Positions 35,868 to 45,068 of a stretch of 64,000 nucleotides of DNA are shown piece by piece. The stretch lies in the NCBI RefSeq assembly GCF_024347055.1, contig NZ_AP024896.1:1116001-1180000 (forward strand). The letters run 5' to 3'. The position numbers and the translations under genes are program-made. Under the pieces are notes generated by a model that had not been told where the DNA came from, ran no database searches, and worked only from the letters and a program-made list of their open reading frames with translations. The DNA is from Vibrio porteresiae DSM 19223 (GTDB lineage: Bacteria; Pseudomonadota; Gammaproteobacteria; Enterobacterales; Vibrionaceae). Position 1 is the stretch's first letter, and each line of letters opens with the position of its first letter.

Positions 35868-36137
35868 AAATAACTACTTCTCACCATAAAAGGACTGTCA
35901 GCGTCACACTTCATCACTGTCCTAACATAAGTCATTAATTTATCGCTACTGAATGTGCGAACTCATCGACTTGCCCTTCCTAGGTGAACAGATGATCAAG
36001 AATACTCATTAATCTCGAGGGCGCGTAGTATAATTGAAACCACACTGCAATAGTGTCCGATTTTGAGACACTTTCTCTCTTTGTGCGAAAAAACAACCAC
36101 AAACAATATAGTGTTCTATAAATGAGACATTTACAGA
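35868..36137. other. Intergenic region upstream of the cyclase gene
   Basis: No gene seen. It contains a perfect 6-bp inverted repeat with 9-bp spacer (AGTGTC 36052-36057, GACACT 36067-36072) and two TGAGACA(C/T)TT words (36064, 36123) that could be regulator sites. Confidence 0.4.
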
Positions 36138-36173
36138 GCCCAGCGAACAATGGTTGACACTGCTGCGCTGGGC
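36138..36173 (-). terminator. Hairpin after the racemase gene
   Basis: Perfect 8-bp stem GCCCAGCG / CGCTGGGC enclosing 20 bases, starting 13 bp after the racemase stop. It has no good T-run, so it may stabilise mRNA or terminate weakly. Confidence 0.45.
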
Positions 36174-36186
36174 AATGAAGAGCAGT

Positions 36187-36825
36187 TTAGCTGGCGGCGA
36201 TACACATACCGGCAGCGATCACTGGGTTTATGACGGGAAGTGAGGTGTGCGGGGCAAGCAGAGCAGCAACATCGACGGTTGCCATGCCGGTACAGGCTAA
36301 AGCGATCACTTGCGCACCTAACGCTTCACACTCTAATGCCGCTTCAATGATAGAAGCTTGTCCTGCAGGAGTATGAATGTCGTGAGTACACTGGACATGG
36401 CGTGGCTGGCGATAGATGAGGTGACAGTCGGCTAACTCACGGTCAAACACCGCTGGCGCTTGCGGCTCTAGCCCTAACACGCCGATGTTGGTACCGTAGC
36501 GTTTTGCCACTGTACAGCAAGACTCGCCCGCGCCTATCACTGGGATAGGCAAGGTTTGACGCAACGTTTCTACCCCAGGGTCGGCTGCGCAACTCACCAC
36601 TAACAGGTCAATGTCGGCGCTCCATAAACTGCCTAATTGAAAAATTTTCGGCAGTGCTTGGGCTAGAGTCACTTCATCATGAATGCCATTGGGCTGATCC
36701 CAAAGTGCCTTGGTTTGCCACGTTTTATTGGCTACCACCTGCTTCATTAGCTCTTGGTGCATATCCAAAAAAGCTTGGTCATCACTGGAAAGCACGCGAA
36801 TCACCCCGATTCGATCAATGGTCAT
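36187..36825 (-). CDS. Asp/Glu/hydantoin racemase-family protein
   Basis: A 212-residue member of the cofactor-independent racemase fold. The two Cys that act as acid/base pair in this family are in place: C79 (VVSCAAD) and C178 (ALACTGM). It would epimerise an amino acid such as aspartate or glutamate, or a hydantoin. AAGGAG precedes the start. It is the last gene of a five-gene operon with peptidase E and an OPT transporter, which suggests processing of an unusual, possibly D-residue-containing, aspartyl peptide. Substrate is unknown. Confidence 0.85.
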   Translation of the reverse strand: MTIDRIGVIRVLSSDDQAFLDMHQELMKQVVANKTWQTKALWDQPNGIHDEVTLAQALPKIFQLGSLWSADIDLLVVSCAADPGVETLRQTLPIPVIGAGESCCTVAKRYGTNIGVLGLEPQAPAVFDRELADCHLIYRQPRHVQCTHDIHTPAGQASIIEAALECEALGAQVIALACTGMATVDVAALLAPHTSLPVINPVIAAGMCIAAS

Positions 36826-36839
36826 TCCCTACTCCTTTA

Positions 36840-37559
36840 TCACGCGCTGGGTGTAAGCAACGCGCTGCAGTCGCCCAAAGGTAAAGACAATTGCTCGCCG
36901 CCCTTAAAGGTATAACCGTCACCCGCACCCACCAATTGCATCTTGGTTCCTTGAACCCACAAGGCGCTGCCTTCTACTAATGCCACCACCAGTTTCTCAG
37001 GGTTCATCACCATAAACTCTGCTAAGCGCTGTTCACGGCTCTCGCCATTGTGACCAGGAATTTGGCCGCTGATGAAATGTGGGTTGATTAAGAACGGAAC
37101 TAATTGCAAAGCAGTAAACGTTTCTGGCTGAACAATCGGCATGTCATTGGTTGTTGAGATACTCAAACCAGCCAAGTTAGACCCCGCACTCCAACCGACA
37201 TAGGGAATGCCTGCTTGAACTTGCTCACGAATCACATCAACTAATCCTTGCTGTTGTAAACGACTGAGCAAAGCAAAAGTATTGCCGCCACCAACAATGA
37301 TCATCTGTGCATGACGCAGCGCTGCTTTAGGGTCCGATACTTGGTGTAAGCCCACCACTTTGATTCCTAACGAAGAAAAATGCGGTGCAACGCGCGCAAG
37401 GTATTCGTCATAACTACGAGTCACCCCCGCATAAGGAACAAAAATCGCTTCAGTGATGGTATTTGATTGACCCGCTAAGAACGCCTCCATTAGAGGCGTT
37501 GTGTGTGAAAGATACGGTGTTGCTTGGTAACCTGAACTGCTGCATAACAAAATATTCAT
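36840..37559 (-). CDS. pepE: Peptidase E (alpha-aspartyl dipeptidase), family S51
   Basis: Hydrolyses dipeptides with N-terminal aspartate. The 239 residues place the catalytic set at S124 (VGWSAGSNLAG), D139 and H161 (NPHFISGQ), which matches the E. coli PepE triad S120-D135-H157 with a constant shift of four. No signal peptide, so it is cytoplasmic, acting on imported peptides. It lies 12 bp after the OPT transporter gene and 14 bp before the racemase. Confidence 0.92.
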   Translation of the reverse strand: MNILLCSSSGYQATPYLSHTTPLMEAFLAGQSNTITEAIFVPYAGVTRSYDEYLARVAPHFSSLGIKVVGLHQVSDPKAALRHAQMIIVGGGNTFALLSRLQQQGLVDVIREQVQAGIPYVGWSAGSNLAGLSISTTNDMPIVQPETFTALQLVPFLINPHFISGQIPGHNGESREQRLAEFMVMNPEKLVVALVEGSALWVQGTKMQLVGAGDGYTFKGGEQLSLPLGDCSALLTPSA

Positions 37560-37571
37560 AACACTACCTTA

Positions 37572-39188
37572 CTATTTAGAGCCCAATTTCAGAGTCGATG
37601 AGAAGAAACTGTAAATGGCAGAACCTGAGATGGCACCTGCACCAAGCACATAGAGCTTTTTCATACCTTCTTCACCGTACTGTTTAAGAACCCAGAATCG
37701 AATGAGTAGACCGACAAAAATCATAATGCCAGCCAATGGAGAGACAATCAGTAATCCTGTTGCCAACAAAACCCCGATCTGTTTAGAGATACCACCAATC
37801 AGCTGAATCACTGCACCAACTACGGCCCACATTGCAAGTAACATTGCCACATGTTGGTCAGCACCTGCGTTGATGGTGGCAACATACACACGTGCAACAG
37901 GCGGTACGAGGTCTTGCGCAAAATAGAAACGATACGCAAATCCTACCACTAGGATAGAGATACCGAAACTGAACAGTTCGGCAAAATATTGCTGACGACG
38001 ACCATCCATTTCATAGGCCTCATCGTTACCTTCGTTACGAATAATCCAGCCGGTTTTCAGATCGTACGCCATATCGGCAAAAGCAGGTCCAGTTGCCACC
38101 GTAAATGCCACCAAAATACCTAACGCTTCTTTCGGGAAACCAATCAGCATACCAAGCACTAAGAAAATCAGGCCGGTAGCAAAAGATGGGAACCAACCCG
38201 AGTGCATAGCCGCAATACCCACGATAAGTTCAGATGCCATCGCTGCTACAGCAGCAAACACCAACCAACCAATGATCATGCCAAAGCTCATGTCGGTATA
38301 AATACCGGTCGCTAAAGCCAGCATCAGGCTTATCGCCAAATAGACGCTAAAACCACTGACCATTGCCACTTTCATTTGCAGTGCTGAGCGAGTTGGACGT
38401 TGCGCTGCTTCACCTTGTTCACCGCCATGACGGCCGCCTTTACGGATCAACAAAATGATTTGAACCAGAGCGACCAAACCCGCACCAATCATGATGCCAT
38501 GTGGAATGTACTGACTGCTGATATCAAAACCAAACAGTTGATTTGAATAGCCACGTAGAATCAAACCCACACCGAGTGCCGCCAGCGCGAACGCGTTGGA
38601 AATCCAAGTGATACCTAGCATATCGGTTGGGATACCAAAGGCTTTACCGACTGCCCCACCAACAATACCAATCACCAACAGTACGGTACTTTTGCCTTTG
38701 CTTGCCGCCGCTTTAAGTGCTTCGGCTGTCGCAAAACCTGGAGGCCAAGCACCACGCGCGCTAAACAGCTGGCTATCAAATGAGAAGTAAAGGATCGATG
38801 CATCAGTGATAACGGCTAACGCCGCACCAATCAGCATCGGGGTTAACATGTCGCTCTCTCCCATCAAAAATGGGATCGCAAGTGGCAGCAACAATCCATT
38901 TGCTGCAGAAAACGTCGCACCAGAAATCGAGGTTTGGATCAGGGTTTGCGTCTCCATCGATTGGAAGCGCTGAAACACTTTCATCGGTAAATAGGAGAGC
39001 AAAATGGCGATCAATGCACCGATAATTGAGGTGTTTGGCGTAATACCAACGCGGGTAATCAGCTCCATACCGATAATCGCGCCAAGAGTTGCAATCACAA
39101 TATTGAAGATAAGTTGTGATGGCATGAAGAATTTAGGGTGAGCCATAGGAGGCCCGCTCTTCTTGGAAGAGCTGGCTTGAGTATTCAT
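37572..39188 (-). CDS. OPT-family oligopeptide transporter
   Basis: A 538-residue membrane protein with about 14 helices, lacking a signal peptide. It resembles bacterial OPT (oligopeptide/YSL-type) transporters, with conserved segments FSAANGLLLPLAIPFLMG and RGAWPPGFATAEALKAA. The latter is the clearest OPT signature. It is a probable proton-coupled importer of small peptides or a peptide-like chelate. Neighbouring genes for a peptidase and a racemase suggest that the imported compound is hydrolysed and used. The start at 39188 follows an AAGGAA site. Confidence 0.88.
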   Translation of the reverse strand: MNTQASSSKKSGPPMAHPKFFMPSQLIFNIVIATLGAIIGMELITRVGITPNTSIIGALIAILLSYLPMKVFQRFQSMETQTLIQTSISGATFSAANGLLLPLAIPFLMGESDMLTPMLIGAALAVITDASILYFSFDSQLFSARGAWPPGFATAEALKAAASKGKSTVLLVIGIVGGAVGKAFGIPTDMLGITWISNAFALAALGVGLILRGYSNQLFGFDISSQYIPHGIMIGAGLVALVQIILLIRKGGRHGGEQGEAAQRPTRSALQMKVAMVSGFSVYLAISLMLALATGIYTDMSFGMIIGWLVFAAVAAMASELIVGIAAMHSGWFPSFATGLIFLVLGMLIGFPKEALGILVAFTVATGPAFADMAYDLKTGWIIRNEGNDEAYEMDGRRQQYFAELFSFGISILVVGFAYRFYFAQDLVPPVARVYVATINAGADQHVAMLLAMWAVVGAVIQLIGGISKQIGVLLATGLLIVSPLAGIMIFVGLLIRFWVLKQYGEEGMKKLYVLGAGAISGSAIYSFFSSTLKLGSK

Positions 39189-39225
39189 AACATTCCTTAT
39201 TAGAACTTAATCCATGGGCGCTTAA

Positions 39226-39909
39226 CTAAGCGTTAAGCGCAAGTTTTACGGTACTAAATATGATTTGGCGTGGCGTCAACACCGACTTACCACTGAGCTT
39301 TGCAATTTCCGTCCCTTGGGCGACTGAGTAGCCCATGCAGTCGAGATAAAGCATATCGCCATCGAGTTTTGCCGCCTCAAGTGCGGCTTTTTGCCGTTGA
39401 CCGTCGCTTAAGTAAGGCGAGCCATAGAGGCACTGAACAGAAAAGCCGTTATTGAGCCAACGTGCTTTGGTATTGACCATCTGCTCTGGAGCCGGTGACA
39501 TCACCAACAACTTGGCATCGGTTCCCAATCCAAGGAAGAAATGCTCAACAATACGCTTAGGTGATAACACGCGAATCGTCGGATGAGCAAACAGCGGCAA
39601 ATCCCCAGTACACAGCACCACGACTAAATTGGGTGCTTCACTCAATGCTTTCTCAACCGCTTGCGCCAGCAAAGGCTCAAGATCCTGTTCACTGATGGTG
39701 ACTTGTCGACCGTCACGCATCCGCGAAACCAGCAGATCCGTTTTTCCCTCAATGGGATAGTGTTGATTAACCTCTTCTAAGGTAAACGGATCTAGCGCAC
39801 CGTATTCACGAATAGTGACACTGTCACCTAGAAGATGAGCTAAATCTTCATGCAGATCGCTGCGTGGCGCTTGACCAATAGTGACAATCGCCAATATTGG
39901 CTGAGTCAT
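39226..39909 (-). CDS. aroM: AroM-family protein
   Basis: A 227-residue cytoplasmic protein of the AroM family, named for the E. coli gene next to aroL; its biochemical role is unknown. The N-terminus ILAIVTIGQAPRSDLHEDLA and the middle VVVLCTGDLPLFAHPTI are typical. The fold is thought to be related to Asp/Glu racemase-like proteins, which fits the neighbouring racemase. The start overlaps the DUF1177 stop by one base (TAATG), so the two are translated together. The operon context points to metabolism of an imported peptide, not aromatic synthesis. Confidence 0.88.
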   Translation of the reverse strand: MTQPILAIVTIGQAPRSDLHEDLAHLLGDSVTIREYGALDPFTLEEVNQHYPIEGKTDLLVSRMRDGRQVTISEQDLEPLLAQAVEKALSEAPNLVVVLCTGDLPLFAHPTIRVLSPKRIVEHFFLGLGTDAKLLVMSPAPEQMVNTKARWLNNGFSVQCLYGSPYLSDGQRQKAALEAAKLDGDMLYLDCMGYSVAQGTEIAKLSGKSVLTPRQIIFSTVKLALNA

Positions 39910-40859
39910 TACGCTTCACTCCCGGCGGTTTGGAAATGGGTTAAGCTGCCGTAACGACGTTGCATTTCAGCAAATTCATCTTGATCAACGAAGTGACAAA
40001 TGCCTTGGCTAAAGTCCTTAGCCACTTCAATCGCCAAGCGCGCCGCTTGCTCGATATCCACTTCATGACTGGCACCAGTCGCACAACCAGCAACCGCAAC
40101 CGCGGTCGATAGCGCAATACCAATCACGGGTGCTTTGGTCGCAACGGAAGGTTGCAAAATACTATTAAGGTGATGCAGCGTATTGCCATAAGGAGTGATG
40201 TCTTGCTGAGTTAACGCAAACACATTGGCCATTTGACCAGTCACACGTTCAACTACATCAAGCACCGTTTCACTGACACGCAGGATATAACCTTGACAAA
40301 CAGTAGGAGAAATCGCGACTCCACGATAGTTCATGATGCGGTTACCTTTCGTGGTATCGATAGACACAATCGCATCCATTTCAGCATCAACTTCGTGTTC
40401 CCAGGTATCTTCCATCGTAATTGGCGAATCCATGAAAGGGACAGGAAAGTGTTCGCGCGTTGGTGCATCAGGACAGATGTGGGTTGTGACAATCACATCA
40501 CCAGCGAGTGCGTCACCATAACTGGCCATACGAATCAATTTGGCGGCTGCCGCTAATGCCGCCGCTGCGCCATCGCCGTCAGAGACATAACCGATGATAT
40601 CTGGACGCGCACCAATGCCGCCAAGACGACCAATAATGCCTAATGTTGGCGCTGTGCCCCCCGCAGATTTGCCGTTATTACCCGGAATCATCACCTTGAT
40701 AAAATCGCTTGCGCCTTTATCTGAGGTTAAACGTTGGATTTTGATTTGATCCGCTGTCGCGCCCTGCTCACAAAGATACTGCTTAACCACCTCACCACTG
40801 GCTTGTGGGTTATCGAGTAACTCATACAGTTCGAACACTTGTTTTAACATCTCATTCAT
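39909..40859 (-). CDS. DUF1177-family protein
   Basis: A 316-residue cytoplasmic protein of a conserved but uncharacterised family (DUF1177). Conserved-looking stretches include GTAPTLGIIGRLGGIGARPD, IGYVSDGDGAAAALAAA and VTTHICPDAPTREHFPVPFM; the His/Asp/Glu-rich pattern recalls metal-dependent peptidases but I cannot show ligands. It is first in the operon, divergent from a LysR regulator, and followed by aroM, an OPT transporter, pepE and a racemase. Its role is probably an enzymatic step on the imported substrate. Confidence 0.85.
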   Translation of the reverse strand: MNEMLKQVFELYELLDNPQASGEVVKQYLCEQGATADQIKIQRLTSDKGASDFIKVMIPGNNGKSAGGTAPTLGIIGRLGGIGARPDIIGYVSDGDGAAAALAAAAKLIRMASYGDALAGDVIVTTHICPDAPTREHFPVPFMDSPITMEDTWEHEVDAEMDAIVSIDTTKGNRIMNYRGVAISPTVCQGYILRVSETVLDVVERVTGQMANVFALTQQDITPYGNTLHHLNSILQPSVATKAPVIGIALSTAVAVAGCATGASHEVDIEQAARLAIEVAKDFSQGICHFVDQDEFAEMQRRYGSLTHFQTAGSEA

Positions 40860-40877
40860 CCTTGATCGTAAAAAGTG

Positions 40878-40936
40878 TATCGATAATAGCTAAGTTTATT
40901 GATAGGATAAATTTGAATCACCTATAGATTAATAGG
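40878..40936. promoter_or_regulatory. Two inverted repeats between DUF1177 operon and LysR gene
   Basis: In the 85-bp divergent gap lie TATCGATAA (40878-40886) and TTATTGATA (40896-40904), an inverted repeat with one mismatch, and CCTAT N6 ATAGG (40921-40936). Both have LysR-operator form and lie where the divergent regulator should bind to control both directions. Confidence 0.5.
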
Positions 40937-40944
40937 AATAGTCT

Positions 40945-41859
40945 ATGAATATCACATCGCGACAGCTGGATGCATTTTTGAAAGTCGCTGAATTGGAAAG
41001 CTTTACCGAAGCCGCTGAACTGCTTCATCTCACTCAACCATCACTTAGCAGCCAGATTCGTCAGTTAGAACACACACTGCGGATTAAACTGTTTGAACGT
41101 ACCACGCGAAAAGTGGTGTTAACCGAGGCGGGACAAACCTTTTTGCCCGCTGCCGAACGCACCTTACACCGGCTTAATAGTGCGTTAAAAGACATGCACA
41201 ACCTCGCCGACGGGCAAACCGGGCGAGTCAGTTTTGCCGCATTACTGACGGTGGGAGCGAGTTTAATTCCCGCGGCAATGGCGCAATTTCAGCAGCGCTA
41301 CCCCAGTATTACCTTGGAATATATTGAAGAGAGTGACGACCCGATATACAAACAGGTGCAAAGCGGAGATATCGATTTTGGTATCAGTGCCCTGCCAAAA
41401 CCAATAGACGACATCACTTTTACCCCAATCTATAAAGACTATCTCTATTTTGTGTGTTCACCACGCCACCCACTTGCTACCAAACGAGAAGTCAGTTGGC
41501 AGGAGATCGTCGAAAATCCTTTTATTGCGATGCCTCGTGGCACCAGTATGCGCATCTTGATGGAGCGTGGATTTGCCATGACCGATGTGATGTTAGAACC
41601 CGTGCAAACCGCTGTTTATCAATCGACAATATTAGGGATGGTTGCTAATGATATCGGTGTAAGCGTACTCCCTTCATCCCTCAAACTGATGTTTGAACGC
41701 AACGATGTGTGCCTAATTCCAGTCAAAGAACGGTTGTATCGAGAAATCGGCTTGATGGTCTCTAATAAACAACCCCTTTCAACGGCAGCGCAGCGTTTGG
41801 TGGATGTGATTTGGGACATTGTTGGGAAAAATAGGAGCTTGCTGCCTCGTCCCGATTAG
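40945..41859 (+). CDS. LysR-family regulator of the peptide operon
   Basis: The 304 residues have an N-terminal winged HTH (RQLDAFLKVAELESFTEAAE, recognition helix in LTQPSLSSQIRQLEHTLRI) and a C-terminal effector-binding domain (about 90-300). It is divergent from the DUF1177-aroM-OPT-pepE-racemase operon across 85 bp with inverted repeats, the classic LysR arrangement, so it very likely controls that operon. The inducer would be the peptide or a product. Confidence 0.92.
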   Translation: MNITSRQLDAFLKVAELESFTEAAELLHLTQPSLSSQIRQLEHTLRIKLFERTTRKVVLTEAGQTFLPAAERTLHRLNSALKDMHNLADGQTGRVSFAALLTVGASLIPAAMAQFQQRYPSITLEYIEESDDPIYKQVQSGDIDFGISALPKPIDDITFTPIYKDYLYFVCSPRHPLATKREVSWQEIVENPFIAMPRGTSMRILMERGFAMTDVMLEPVQTAVYQSTILGMVANDIGVSVLPSSLKLMFERNDVCLIPVKERLYREIGLMVSNKQPLSTAAQRLVDVIWDIVGKNRSLLPRPD

Positions 41860-41915
41860 TCTCTCACCATCAGACTCTTAGCGGAGTTAGAAAGCAGTTC
41901 GTGCTCACAAAACGT

Positions 41916-41950
41916 AAAACGCCGCCATCAGCGTAAACTCAATGGCGGCG
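41916..41950 (-). terminator. Terminator of the SH3-domain protein gene
   Basis: Perfect 9-bp stem CGCCGCCAT / ATGGCGGCG with a 13-base loop, followed by TTTT on the minus strand; 22 bp beyond the stop. Confidence 0.7.
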
Positions 41951-41972
41951 AATACTGACGAACTCGTTCAGA

Positions 41973-42422
41973 CTATTTGGCGTGGTGTAAGAAAGAAGCA
42001 CTGATCCAGCTGACTTTGCCGCGGTAGATGATTTTTGCCCAACCGTTAACAATCTCTTCAACTTTCACTTTTTCACCGTGATGCAATGCACCAACCACTG
42101 GCGCTTTAGGCATTGGTTTTACGCGTACGTTAAGGTCCTTGGCCGCAACAACATACATACCAGGAGCATGATGCGGTTTGGCTTTCGCTTTCTCGTGATG
42201 TGGCTTCGCTTTAGCTGGTTCAGAATGATGAGCCACCTTCGCTTTTTCTTCTTTCTTCGCAGCAGGATGCGCAGCTTGCTGTGCTTGAGACTGAGCCTTC
42301 ACTGGCGCAGGTGTCTGGGTTGCTGTTGGAGCGCAGACTTTACCTTGTGGGCAAGTTTCAGCTTGAGCAGCAGCGCTGCCTAATACAGTAGCAAGAGCCA
42401 TTAATAAAATAGATTTACGCAC
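41973..42422 (-). CDS. Exported bacterial SH3-domain protein
   Basis: A 149-residue protein with a signal peptide (1-21, ending AAAQA-ETC). A low-complexity region rich in Ala, Lys, His and Pro (about 30-85, with several AKAKPHH-like units) leads to one bacterial SH3 (SH3b) domain (about 88-146, DLNVRVKPMPKAPVVGALHH, GWAKIIYRGKVSWI). SH3b domains bind cell-wall peptides, and the basic linker may bind polyanions or metals. No catalytic domain is present. Confidence 0.85.
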   Translation of the reverse strand: MRKSILLMALATVLGSAAAQAETCPQGKVCAPTATQTPAPVKAQSQAQQAAHPAAKKEEKAKVAHHSEPAKAKPHHEKAKAKPHHAPGMYVVAAKDLNVRVKPMPKAPVVGALHHGEKVKVEEIVNGWAKIIYRGKVSWISASFLHHAK

Positions 42423-42998
42423 ATTATTCTCCTAGTGTAACTTCATGAATGCAGACCGAAATATCGAATCACTAGATGCTCATCCATGAAGCAGAATCTC
42501 ATTTTTCGCTAACCTATCACTTCCAATTTTAAACGCCAGTAACGAAACGTGAATTGACCATCAACTGACGTAAATGCATCTTTCTTGACAGAACTAAAAA
42601 TAAAGTTTTTTTACCTCAGAACTAGGTCATTATGTCGATGTCTTATCTCTCTTTTTTGACCATTTTTAGCCCATTTTGAACAGAGTCATTCAAATACCCA
42701 GCTTGCTGTGATAGACCACAACGGGTATGTTACGCTACAGCGGTTAAAGTTACGCCAGATGACACTGATTACGAACTGACCTAAGCGTGACTATTTTCCT
42801 GATCTAACGCTCATTTTCGTCATCTGAGTGCAAATAAATGTGTTTTAGAGATTGTTTTTTGAAGATATGCCCCAAAAAATAGGGGATACGGTAAACGACA
42901 ACTCACAAAATGCTGACTTACCGCAAAGTACACAGGTAAAGAGCCATGTACTTTATCCATAGAATTTTGATCAAGCAATGATAAGGCTGGAATGACAC
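42423..42998. other. Gene-free region between divergent genes
   Basis: 576 bp with the promoters of the SH3 protein (minus) and the next membrane protein (plus). I find no convincing gene, T-run terminator or known RNA. A 65-codon minus-strand frame at 42820-43017 has no ribosome site and is not called. Confidence 0.5.
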
Positions 42999-43490
42999 AT
43001 GTCAGAAGTATCGACAAACGTAACTAATACCGCGCCAGTGATGCAAACCGTTTTGGACACTCTTAACTCTGGCTGGGGGTATTCAATTGGTGGCATTATT
43101 CTGGTCGTCGCGCTCGGCTATTTTGGATTGAAAAAGCTTAACACTCCTCGCTTTGTGATTAAGCAAATCCGTCGACGTAACCTGAAAGAGATGAAAAAAA
43201 TGGGTACGGAAAGCAACGAAGCCATGGTGGATCTCGACACCCTATTGGATTCCGTTGAAGCGTACGCAGTGAAACAAGGCATGAACGGTTCAGAAATGTC
43301 TAAGATTCTGTTACCTCTCCAAAAAGCGGCTTCGGGTAAAACCTCTGGTGGCAACTTCTATCACTCGATGGCGCACATTGCCAACAACATTGGTGACACC
43401 GCTCTTGCCGGTAATCTGCAGAAGAAAGCCAAACAAGTGAAAACCAGCTCACCACTGATGGCAAGCCTACTAAAACGCGCTGGTGTTTAA
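42999..43490 (+). CDS. Single-pass membrane protein, hypothetical
   Basis: A 163-residue protein with one membrane helix (about 26-44, GYSIGGIILVVALGYFGLKK), no cleavable signal, and a basic juxtamembrane stretch (IKQIRRRNLKEMKKMG), so the helical C-terminal domain should be cytoplasmic. The C-terminal part (about 70-160) is helical and Ala/Lys-rich. I recognise no family. It stands alone with its own terminator. AAGG lies about eleven bases before the ATG. Confidence 0.7.
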   Translation: MSEVSTNVTNTAPVMQTVLDTLNSGWGYSIGGIILVVALGYFGLKKLNTPRFVIKQIRRRNLKEMKKMGTESNEAMVDLDTLLDSVEAYAVKQGMNGSEMSKILLPLQKAASGKTSGGNFYHSMAHIANNIGDTALAGNLQKKAKQVKTSSPLMASLLKRAGV

Positions 43491-43540
43491 GTTTTTATAA
43501 GCTTCAATTTTTAGAAACATGCTAACCAGCAAATGATAAA

Positions 43541-43564
43541 AAGGCGGGATTTCCCCGCCTTTTT
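43541..43564. terminator. Bidirectional terminator between convergent genes
   Basis: Perfect 8-bp stem AAGGCGGG / CCCGCCTT, loop ATTTC, flanked by A-run and T-run; serves the membrane-protein gene and the ectoine operon. Confidence 0.88.
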
Positions 43565-43603
43565 AATGCCTGCAATTTGAGATAACGCAACGCCTTTTGC
43601 GTA

Positions 43604-45025
43604 TTAGGCCGCTTGTGTTACCTGTCGCCCCTCTTGAACAGTTGACGACTCGATCAACGCTTGATGAAGCGTACAAACCGCTGCGGCGTAATCTTGCTCA
43701 GCAATGGCATACTGCACGGTAATATCATCCAATTTGGCTTGAACAGAGAGCACATCAATATCATTCGCGACTAATGCTTTCACACCTCGACTCACCACAT
43801 CGGCACAATCAATATGCGCGCCAATGGCTGCCACTAAGGCGACGGTACGCAATGTGATCGCAAGTTCAGGAGAGCTCGCTTGTAACTGCTCGACTAAGCG
43901 GTCCATTTGATCACTTTTCCCATGCAGATAGACCGTCATACCACAGCCATCACTCTCCTGCCCAATAGAGCGGATCTGCAGAGCAGTCAGTTGTCGTTCA
44001 AACTGCTGTGAAAAATTGCTCTGGGAGGTCACCTCGGCAAGATGTAACGCAAATGCTTTGGCCTTACCGGCCACGATTTCAACTCTTGCACTGTCTGGCG
44101 CTTGCACATCAGCGATGCAACTGCCTGCGTGGTCCGGTTCAAAGGTATTTTTCACATACAGTGTAATCCCCTGATCCTTTAACCCTGCCGCCGCATTGGG
44201 GTGAATTGCTTCCATCCCCAAACGCGCCAATTCAGCCGCCACATCGTAATTGGTAACGCCCATAGGATGAACCCGCTCTGGACCCACGATTCGCGGATCG
44301 GCACTGCTTAAATGATACTCTTTGTGAATGATCGCGCTTTGCGCCCCAATACGCACTGCGATGCGGCTAAAGGTCATTTCGCTATAGCCGCGATCATAGG
44401 TTTTCATCAGTCCTTCTTGGCAATAGGCATAGCCAGTGACGATAGGTAATTCTTGCGCAATATCAATACCTTCAAACGCGTTATCAATCACCTCATCCAG
44501 TGGCAGAGGTTCGGCGGTATTCCATCCTGACAGATCGACAAAACGTGCATTGATCCCGATGTTATTGAGCTTAAGTGCGGTGTTAAATGCACTATGAGCT
44601 TCCCCTAACGAGGCCAAAAACTCGCGCAAATCGGGTAAATAATCGGCTTGCACAAACTGACCAAATTCACACGCTTTGAGAATTGATTCAATACAACTCT
44701 TAGCCTGACTTAAGCGAGTTTGAATAAATTCATCCGCTTCTAATCGCACCATTGGGTCGGCAAACTGCTGCTCATTGATAAGCAGCATTCGTTGCTCTAG
44801 CTCATTTAGCGCCTTAGGCCAATCCGATTCCCCTTGGGCGATCTTCTGATACACTCCCGGCTTCCCTGTTCTTTTACACTCTAAGAGTGCATCGGTCATG
44901 CCGCCGTAGGCTGACACAACAAACACCCGCTGATAGGGATTGCTGGGTTTTAATATAATATTGTCCAAAACCGCATCAAATGCGGTCATGGAAGTGCCAC
45001 CGATTTTTTCTACGGTGTAAGACAT
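43604..45025 (-). CDS. ask: Aspartate kinase of the ectoine operon
   Basis: Phosphorylates aspartate, feeding aspartate semialdehyde into ectoine synthesis. The 473 residues contain the kinase start VEKIGGTSM, VVSAYGGMTDALLE and a C-terminal pair of ACT-like domains. It belongs to the Ask_Ect type, which is dedicated to ectoine operons and is thought to escape the feedback control of the housekeeping enzymes. It is the last gene of ectABC-ask, 43 bp after ectC, and is followed by a terminator. Confidence 0.95.
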   Translation of the reverse strand: MSYTVEKIGGTSMTAFDAVLDNIILKPSNPYQRVFVVSAYGGMTDALLECKRTGKPGVYQKIAQGESDWPKALNELEQRMLLINEQQFADPMVRLEADEFIQTRLSQAKSCIESILKACEFGQFVQADYLPDLREFLASLGEAHSAFNTALKLNNIGINARFVDLSGWNTAEPLPLDEVIDNAFEGIDIAQELPIVTGYAYCQEGLMKTYDRGYSEMTFSRIAVRIGAQSAIIHKEYHLSSADPRIVGPERVHPMGVTNYDVAAELARLGMEAIHPNAAAGLKDQGITLYVKNTFEPDHAGSCIADVQAPDSARVEIVAGKAKAFALHLAEVTSQSNFSQQFERQLTALQIRSIGQESDGCGMTVYLHGKSDQMDRLVEQLQASSPELAITLRTVALVAAIGAHIDCADVVSRGVKALVANDIDVLSVQAKLDDITVQYAIAEQDYAAAVCTLHQALIESSTVQEGRQVTQAA

Positions 45026-45068
45026 GACGTCTCCTCTTTTTGCGATTCAACACGATGAGTTATTGCGC

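Noticed and set aside
36052..36072. Sigma-54 or known regulator site at the AGTGTC/GACACT inverted repeat
   Set aside because: It is short, lacks a GG-N10-GC pattern and matches no site I can name; kept only as a note.
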